Made by a program: the position numbers and the translations under genes. From contig NZ_FNQR01000001.1 in NCBI RefSeq assembly GCF_900107755.1, forward strand, positions 248,001-312,000: DNA of 64,000 bases, written 5' to 3'. This DNA is from Thalassobacillus cyri (GTDB lineage Bacteria; Bacillota; Bacilli; Bacillales; Halobacillaceae). Positions 58,664 to 64,000 of the stretch are shown one piece after another (within the stretch, counting starts at the first letter, position 1; each line of letters begins with the position of its first letter). The notes beneath the pieces are model-generated. The model was not told the DNA's origin, did not search any database, and saw only the letters and a program-made list of their open reading frames with translations.

Positions 58664-60130
58664 ATGAAAAAAATGTTCATTAACGGAGCATGGACGGAAG
58701 CTCGTTCCGGAAAAACTAGGGAGATCATCAACCCATTCAATCAGGAAGTTATCGCTACAACAGCGGAAGGGGACGCAGAAGATACGAAACTAGCAATCTC
58801 TTCGGCTCGAGAAGCCTTCGATCATGGGGAATGGAGACATACACCAGCTGCTGAACGAGGGGGAAAAGTACTTCAAATCGCTAATTTAATAGAAAGAGAT
58901 AAGGAAGAACTGGCTGAACTGGAATCTCTTGATACCGGAAAAACAATGGAAGAAAGCCGTGCAGATATGGACGATATTGCAGGAGTTTTTCGTTATTTTG
59001 CCGGTTTAGCTGATAAAGACGGTGGAGAAGTGATTGAATCACCAATTCCAAATAGCCAAAGTAAAGTTGTTCGTGAACCGATTGGAGTTTGTGGTCAAAT
59101 CACACCGTGGAATTATCCGCTGTTACAGGCAGCCTGGAAAATTGCTCCCGCACTTGCGACTGGAAATACAATTGTGATGAAACCGAGTGAAATTACTCCG
59201 CTGACTACCATTAAAGTAACAGAATTGATGGAAGAAGCAGGTTTACCAAATGGTGTCGTCAACCTTGTTCTCGGTGAAGGAGCAACGGTTGGTAACGAAC
59301 TGGCTGTGAGCCATGACGTCGATCTCATTTCTTTCACAGGCGGCATTGATACAGGTAAGAAGATTATGCAGGCAGCAAGCGGCAATGTGAAAAAGATTGC
59401 GCTTGAGCTTGGCGGAAAAAATCCTAACATCGTGTTTGCGGATGCTGATTTTGATACGGCCGTTGACCAGGCGTTGAATGCGGCTTTCATCCATGCCGGT
59501 CAAGTTTGTTCTGCAGGTGCCAGGTTACTTGTTGAAAATTCCATTCATGATCGTTTTGTCGAAGCACTTGCGGAAAGAGCGAAGCGAATTAAACTAGGCA
59601 ACGGATTCGATGAGGAAACACAATCCGGGCCGTTAATTTCGGGAGAGCATCGAGCAAAAGTTGAACAATACGTGGAAATCGGAAAAGAAGAAGGAGCGAC
59701 TGTGTTAGTTGGCGGCTCTCGTCCTGAAGATCCTGAACTTCAAAATGGCTTCTTCTACTTGCCTACGATCTTGACCGATTGTCGTTCTGAGATGAGGATC
59801 GTGCAGGAGGAGGTATTCGGTCCCGTTTTAACGGTCGAACGGTTTGAAAATGAAAAAGAAGCCGTACGCCTTGCGAACGATACGATTTATGGACTTGCCG
59901 GTGCAGTATGGACGACTGATGTTGATAAGGCCGAGCGAGTTGTATCTGAATTACGAATGGGCACCGTCTGGATCAACGACTTTCACCCATATTTTGCCCA
60001 GGCTCCATGGGGTGGATATAAGCAGTCTGGAATTGGACGGGAGTTAGGCAAACCTGGATTGGAAGAATACACGGAAACGAAACACGTTTATCGCAATCTC
60101 AAGCCAGAGCCACTAAATTGGTTTAAATAA
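58664..60130 (+). CDS. gbsA: Betaine aldehyde dehydrogenase
   Basis: 488 residues of the ALDH superfamily. Cofactor entrance TPWNYPLLQAAWKIAPALATGNT, general base Glu in LELGGKNP, and catalytic Cys in HAGQVCSAGARLLVE; VWINDFHPYFAQAPWGGYKQSG is typical of betaine aldehyde dehydrogenases. It converts betaine aldehyde to glycine betaine with NAD(P)+. ATG (MKKMFINGAW) with AAGGAG eight bases upstream; the GTG three codons earlier overlaps that site. First gene of the choline operon, followed by betA. Confidence 0.95.
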   Translation: MKKMFINGAWTEARSGKTREIINPFNQEVIATTAEGDAEDTKLAISSAREAFDHGEWRHTPAAERGGKVLQIANLIERDKEELAELESLDTGKTMEESRADMDDIAGVFRYFAGLADKDGGEVIESPIPNSQSKVVREPIGVCGQITPWNYPLLQAAWKIAPALATGNTIVMKPSEITPLTTIKVTELMEEAGLPNGVVNLVLGEGATVGNELAVSHDVDLISFTGGIDTGKKIMQAASGNVKKIALELGGKNPNIVFADADFDTAVDQALNAAFIHAGQVCSAGARLLVENSIHDRFVEALAERAKRIKLGNGFDEETQSGPLISGEHRAKVEQYVEIGKEEGATVLVGGSRPEDPELQNGFFYLPTILTDCRSEMRIVQEEVFGPVLTVERFENEKEAVRLANDTIYGLAGAVWTTDVDKAERVVSELRMGTVWINDFHPYFAQAPWGGYKQSGIGRELGKPGLEEYTETKHVYRNLKPEPLNWFK

Positions 60131-60175
60131 AATTTTATAGAAACTAGAGACATTAATTTATAAAACTGTATGAGG

Positions 60176-60216
60176 GTTTTGAATGGATGTTTTTTCTATA
60201 ACCATTCATTCAAAAC
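60176..60216 (+). promoter_or_regulatory. Intergenic hairpin between gbsA and betA
   Basis: GTTTTGAATGGATG and CATTCATTCAAAAC pair almost perfectly around a T-rich loop, just before the AGGAGG of betA. No T-run follows, so it is more likely an mRNA-processing or translation-control element than a terminator. Confidence 0.5.
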
Positions 60217-60234
60217 TATGAGGAGGTCTTTAAG

Positions 60235-61920
60235 ATGAGTGAAAGATATGATTATGTAATTATTGGCGGTGGGAGTGCAGGTTCCGTACTCGGCAACCGC
60301 CTTAGTGAAGATGGCAATCGCAGTGTGCTGATCCTGGAGGCAGGACGCAGTGACTATGCATGGGATCTGTTAATTCAAATGCCGGCGGCTTTACCATTCC
60401 CATCCGGGAAAAGCTTGTACGACTGGAAATACGAATCGGATCCTGAACCTTATATGGGAGGGAGGCGCATCAAGCATGCCCGGGGAAAGGTGCTCGGTGG
60501 TTCGAGTTCCATCAACGGCATGATTTATCAGCGCGGTAATCCCAAGGACTATGAACGCTGGGGCGCCGACTCCGGGATGGAAACGTGGGATTTTGCCCAT
60601 TGTCTTCCTTATTTTAAACGACTGGAAAATGCATTAGCAGCAGATCCGGATGATGAATACCGTGGACACGATGGTCCGATTAAATTAGAGCGCGGCCCGG
60701 CGAAGAATCCTTTATTCCAGGCTTTCTTTAACGCAGCTGTAGAGGCTGGTTACTCCCGCACACCGGATGTCAACGGTTATCGTCAGGAAGGGTTTGGCCC
60801 GTTCGATAAGCACGTATACAAAGGTCGACGTATGTCCGCATCCCGTGCCTATTTGCATCCGGTTAAGCATCGTAAAAATCTTACTATTAAAACCCGTGCG
60901 TTCGTGAAAGATATCGATATCAACGGTGATCGCGCAGACGGTGTGACCTACCAGCGGAACGGCAAGATGCATCATGTGACTGCAGGGGAAGTGATCCTTG
61001 CCGGAGGTGCGATCAATACACCGCAGCTGCTTCAGTTGTCCGGTGTGGGTGACCCGGAACACCTTCGCTCCGTTGGCGTGGAGCCGAAAGTGAATCTGCC
61101 AGGCGTTGGTGAAAACCTTCAGGATCATTTGGAAACCTATATCCAATACTCTTGTCCACAACCGGTTTCTCAGCAGCCTAACTTGAAACTATCACGTATG
61201 CCTTGGATCGGTTTACAGTGGATTCTCGGACGGAAAGGCCCGGCAGCAACCAACCATTTTGAAGGGGGAGGCTTTGTACGTTCCAATGAGACCGTAGATT
61301 ATCCTAACCTGATGTTCCACTTCCTGCCGGTAGCAGTCCGTTACGATGGGCAAAAAGCGGAAACAGAACATGGATTCCAGGTGCACGTCGGACCGATGTA
61401 CTCCGATGCACGTGGTTCATTGAAGATTCGCTCGAACAATCCGAAAGAGCACCCGAGTATGGTTTATAACTACCTGTCCACCGAACAGGATAAACGGGAG
61501 TGGGTGGAAGCGATCCGGGTTTCCAGAGAGATTATGGCACAGCCCGCCATGAAACCATACAATTCAGGAGAGATTTCCCCTGGACCATCTGTCCAAACAG
61601 ATGAAGAGATTTTAGATTGGGTGGCAAAAGATGCGGAGACGGCACTGCATCCATCCTGCACGGCCAAAATGGGACCAGAGTCAGACCCTATGGCAGTTGT
61701 CGATCCGAAAACGATGAAAGTCCACGGCCTTGACAATGTACGAGTGGTTGATGCCTCTGCCATGCCTTACGTCACTAACGGCAATATCCATGCACCGGTG
61801 TTGATGTTAGCGGAAAAGGCAGCAGACTTAATTCTTGAAAAAGATCCGCTCAAGCCGCTTCAAATCGATTATTACCGACATGGTGTGGACCCTGCAGACG
61901 CAGGCACAGTTACTGGTTAA
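60235..61920 (+). CDS. betA: Choline dehydrogenase (GMC oxidoreductase)
   Basis: 561 residues. FAD fold [21 protein letters not shown], the GMC signature [27 protein letters not shown], second signature [15 protein letters not shown], and the catalytic His/Asn end [30 protein letters not shown]. It oxidises choline to betaine aldehyde at the membrane. B. subtilis uses the unrelated iron alcohol dehydrogenase GbsB for this step; the BetA version with a GbsR-type regulator mirrors the staphylococcal cud operon. TGAGGAGG before the ATG. Confidence 0.95.
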   Translation: MSERYDYVIIGGGSAGSVLGNRLSEDGNRSVLILEAGRSDYAWDLLIQMPAALPFPSGKSLYDWKYESDPEPYMGGRRIKHARGKVLGGSSSINGMIYQRGNPKDYERWGADSGMETWDFAHCLPYFKRLENALAADPDDEYRGHDGPIKLERGPAKNPLFQAFFNAAVEAGYSRTPDVNGYRQEGFGPFDKHVYKGRRMSASRAYLHPVKHRKNLTIKTRAFVKDIDINGDRADGVTYQRNGKMHHVTAGEVILAGGAINTPQLLQLSGVGDPEHLRSVGVEPKVNLPGVGENLQDHLETYIQYSCPQPVSQQPNLKLSRMPWIGLQWILGRKGPAATNHFEGGGFVRSNETVDYPNLMFHFLPVAVRYDGQKAETEHGFQVHVGPMYSDARGSLKIRSNNPKEHPSMVYNYLSTEQDKREWVEAIRVSREIMAQPAMKPYNSGEISPGPSVQTDEEILDWVAKDAETALHPSCTAKMGPESDPMAVVDPKTMKVHGLDNVRVVDASAMPYVTNGNIHAPVLMLAEKAADLILEKDPLKPLQIDYYRHGVDPADAGTVTG

Positions 61921-61938
61921 GTATGATCTAGGATAAAT

Positions 61939-61978
61939 AGAGCGTTGAATTGCAAAAGCAATTGGACGCTCTTTTTTT
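61939..61978 (+). terminator. Strong terminator of the choline operon
   Basis: AGAGCGTTGAATTGC / GCAATTGGACGCTCT stem with AAAA loop, then seven T. Confidence 0.92.
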
Positions 61979-62097
61979 ATAGTCTAGGAAATTATAATAA
62001 ATGATGGTTGTGGACAACATTTAGCAGTGAGCCGCATCCGGCTCCGACGCATAGGACGTGGCGTTTTTCAGCGGCCAGCGCCTGTCCCCTTGAGGTC

Positions 62098-62230
62098 TTA
62101 AGTCAATCCTCACTATGATTAGTAAAAATAAGGCTTATCGTTTTATGGCGAAAGCCTTATTTTTACTTATACCTATTAAACTTAATTGGTCTGAAAGTAT
62201 AAAAAAAGTCACGGCGAGGCTTGACTTAAG
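62098..62230. mobile_element. Nested inverted repeat, possible MITE
   Basis: Outer arms CTTAAGTCAATCCTC (62098-62112) and GAGGCTTGACTTAAG (62216-62230) match at 14 of 15 positions. Inside, AGTAAAAATAAGGCTT (62121-62136) and AAGCCTTATTTTTACT (62152-62167) form a perfect 16-bp stem. No ORF of transposase size. The GC-rich left flank (GCGGCCAGCGCCTGTCCCCT) differs from the local composition. It may be a miniature inverted-repeat element or the ends of a deleted insertion sequence. Confidence 0.5.
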
Positions 62231-62372
62231 CTTATCGGGGGTGAGCAAGGCTCTTGCGCTTTTGTTCCGTTATGTTAAACGTGGTTATTCCCCTGTAAAA
62301 GAGAACTTCCATTTATGAAAGTTCTAAGCTTATATAGTGATCTAATTGAAACAAGCACCCCTGGTGAAGGAA

Positions 62373-62591
62373 TTAATGCATTCCTCCAGGACCTCGATAC
62401 CTATCTTTTTCAATAGCTCTTTCCACTGCTTTTTCTTCCTCGGTTTTTTCGCGATATGGCACATGAAATTTCTTTTTTTGTTTTCGTTTATCCAGAAAAA
62501 TCATCAAAGCAATAAATAAAACTAAAAACAAACCCCATAAAATAGTTGAAAGCACCCAATTTCTCCTTTGAACAATGGAACGAACGGACAT
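62373..62591 (-). CDS. Small hypothetical membrane protein
   Basis: About 72 residues: one helix (VLSTILWGLFLVLFIALMIFL) followed by a strongly basic then mixed-charge tail (DKRKQKKKFHVPYREKTEEEKAVERAIEKDRY). No family known to me. ATG (MSVRSIVQRR) is preferred over the GTG two codons earlier; neither has a strong ribosome binding site. Kept because the composition is protein-like and the slot is otherwise empty. Confidence 0.5.
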   Translation of the reverse strand: MSVRSIVQRRNWVLSTILWGLFLVLFIALMIFLDKRKQKKKFHVPYREKTEEEKAVERAIEKDRYRGPGGMH

Positions 62592-62804
62592 GGTCACTGC
62601 TAAAGCTGATAAAAGCAGAGGTGTTCTGAGAATTATGTTAGGAGTACCTAATATTGTTAAAAGTAAATCCTCCTATTATTCAAGTATGTTTAATAAAATA
62701 AATCGTTTCATTCTTCTTCCATTATTGTGCCCTTATATCGTTGATCGTGTCTCTATTTCGCTAAAGGAAAAAGCTCCCTCATTGACGTGAAATAATAGCA
62801 TACA

Positions 62805-62841
62805 AAAAAGCTAGTCTCTCGAAAATGAGAGACTAGCTTTT
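62805..62841 (-). terminator. Terminator of the betaine-binding protein gene
   Basis: Perfect 14-bp stem AAAGCTAGTCTCTC / GAGAGACTAGCTTT with a six-base loop; six T follow on the minus strand. Confidence 0.92.
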
Positions 62842-62848
62842 ACAATCT

Positions 62849-63736
62849 TTATTTTACCCATTTGTCCACTAATTCCTGGTTTTCTTCGACCCATTTCTTA
62901 GCACCATCAATTGGTTCATCGGCATTTTCGACATATTCGATCAGTTCACCGATTTGCTGGTCATTCATCTTCCAATTTTTCATCCATTCGCTGACTTTCG
63001 GATAATCTTCGGCAAACCCTTGTCTGGTCGCATGGTGGATTTTTTCCACGCCACCGTATGTTTTCTTTGGATCTTCGAGGAATTTCAGATCATATTTCGA
63101 GAAGACCCAGTGAGGACTCCAAAGCGGCGCCACGATTGGTTCTTTATTTTCGATGGCTTTTCCAATCTCAGCTATCATCGCCGGCTCAGAGCTTGGCAGT
63201 AGTTCATAATCCAGGTTGTAATCTTTCATTAATTGTTCTGTCACTTCCATCGTACCCGCGCCAGGATCAAAACCGACAATTTCACCCTCAAACTTTTCTT
63301 TATGCTTCTTCAGGTCTTCGACACTATTTACTTCTTCTACGTATGTCGGAACGACGAGGCCTACTTTGGCTTTGTCATACCAGGTAGCTTCGGAGAAATT
63401 AACCGTATCTTTATATTCCTTCAGATAATTAGCATCCTGGACTGGTAACCAGACTTCCAGACTGGCATCCAGGTCGCCACTTTCTAAAGCTTTCATCGTT
63501 GTACCCATGTCCACATTATTTAACTTCACCTTATAATCTTTTTCTTCTAAAATAACCTTCCACATATTTGTCACGGCAATATTTTCAGCCCAGTTAATTT
63601 GGCCAATCGTAATTTCTTCATCGCTTGCCTCTGCCTGCTCTTTATCTGATGCTTCATCAGAGCTGCCGCATGCAGTTAAGATAGCACCCACCAACAGTAC
63701 TAAAATTAAACTAAGTGCTTTTTTCCAACTCTTCAT
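62849..63736 (-). CDS. opuAC: Glycine betaine ABC transporter substrate-binding lipoprotein
   Basis: 295 residues. Lipoprotein signal MKSWKKALSLILVLLVGAI with lipobox LTAC, then an OpuAC/ProX-type fold with the aromatic betaine-cage residues in the usual places (IGQINWAENIAVTNMWKVIL; LEVWLPVQD; APLWSPHWVF; HATRQGF). It captures glycine betaine outside the cell. No ATPase or permease gene is seen within the window on the same strand downstream, so it is either a stand-alone receptor or the last gene of a unit beginning beyond 64 kb. GGGGAG precedes the ATG. Confidence 0.92.
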   Translation of the reverse strand: MKSWKKALSLILVLLVGAILTACGSSDEASDKEQAEASDEEITIGQINWAENIAVTNMWKVILEEKDYKVKLNNVDMGTTMKALESGDLDASLEVWLPVQDANYLKEYKDTVNFSEATWYDKAKVGLVVPTYVEEVNSVEDLKKHKEKFEGEIVGFDPGAGTMEVTEQLMKDYNLDYELLPSSEPAMIAEIGKAIENKEPIVAPLWSPHWVFSKYDLKFLEDPKKTYGGVEKIHHATRQGFAEDYPKVSEWMKNWKMNDQQIGELIEYVENADEPIDGAKKWVEENQELVDKWVK

Positions 63737-64000
63737 TAAGAAAAACTCCCCTTTGATTAATTTATATTAAATCAAAATATTTCAAACGTTAAAATCGTTT
63801 GGAAATATTTTAACATCAACACGAAACAAAAGCTCATTTCTTATTTAGTTACGCACGCCTTCCTGGACGGGATAGTGTTAAGCGTTTAAAAACCCTCCGA
63901 AAAGCTGAACTACACCAGACACATAAGAAAATCAATAAGATAGTTTGTTAAATAATTTTTAAACGTTTTTTACATACTTTATGTTAACGTGTTCAGAAAA

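Noticed and set aside
63783-63801. CAAACG-N7-CGTTTG dyad before the betaine-binding protein gene
   Set aside because: Arms of six bases in an AT-rich promoter region; too short to call an operator without other copies.
1-64000. tRNA, rRNA or other conserved structural RNA genes
   Set aside because: No cloverleaf with CCA-adjacent TTCGA arm or rRNA core sequence was noticed on either strand; a dedicated scan was not possible.

Overview
The window reads as chromosome from a low-GC, moderately halophilic or halotolerant member of the Bacillaceae (Virgibacillus, Oceanobacillus or Halobacillus-like). The reasons are AAGGAGG-type ribosome binding sites throughout, Bacillus-style regulators (GbsR, PadR, GntR/UTRA, a sigma-54 activator with CcpA-type cre sites), strong rho-independent terminators, and a full choline-to-glycine-betaine osmoprotection locus with BCCT and ABC betaine uptake. 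The species cannot be fixed from sequence alone. No rRNA, tRNA, CRISPR array or intact transposase was seen.

Region by region. Bases 1-5.3 kb are an AT-rich accessory segment: a gene cut by the window edge, a possible PD-(D/E)XK-type nuclease, a membrane protein and a frameshifted Fic-DUF262 fusion. At 5.4-8.1 kb a MazG-like pyrophosphohydrolase is directly joined to a PLD-nuclease/DEAD-helicase. At 9.0-15.1 kb a sigma-54 activator faces an operon of iron alcohol dehydrogenase, permease and aldehyde dehydrogenase; a textbook -24/-12 promoter, dyad activator sites and a perfect cre site lie between them. At 15.7-17.2 kb are an esterase and a VOC protein. At 17.4-25.6 kb a GntR/UTRA regulator precedes a tightly overlapping operon for a multi-subunit flavin/iron-sulfur amino-acid (or opine/amine) dehydrogenase, a TRAP transporter and a monomeric N-methyl-amino-acid-oxidase-like enzyme. 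At 26.3-31.1 kb a minus-strand operon with a PhoP-like box encodes a HupE-like membrane protein and a 1201-residue secreted metallophosphoesterase/beta-propeller protein. At 31.9-38.2 kb are a PadR/DUF1048 pair, a type I toxin-antitoxin cassette, and a Fur-controlled iron block (ferredoxin-NADP reductase opposite a siderophore ABC importer).

From 38.4 to 53.2 kb the window holds mostly single genes and small operons (lysozyme-like protein, stress proteins, LLM oxidoreductase with a structured 5' leader, a second copy of the toxin cassette, nucleoside hydrolase, small membrane proteins, PdxH-like oxidase, a two-component system, a flavin monooxygenase). From 53.5 to 63.7 kb is an osmoprotection and redox region: a probable small RNA, nicotinamidase, BCCT transporter, flavodoxin-like reductase, Mn catalase, then gbsR, gbsA and betA (divergent, with paired operators) and an OpuAC-like betaine-binding lipoprotein.

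Two things run across the gene layout. First, at least 13 copies of a roughly 50-bp imperfect palindrome (GGTGCCTGACCCCC ... GGGGGTCAGGCACC, centre GCTAATGCTTTAGC) sit between genes from 15 kb rightwards, plus two copies of a related longer repeat; one copy marks the breakpoint of a truncated gene. Second, a 350-bp toxin/antisense-RNA cassette occurs twice (32.7 and 42.4 kb), each copy with such a palindrome at its right edge. These small genes and RNAs are the best candidates for overlooked biology here.
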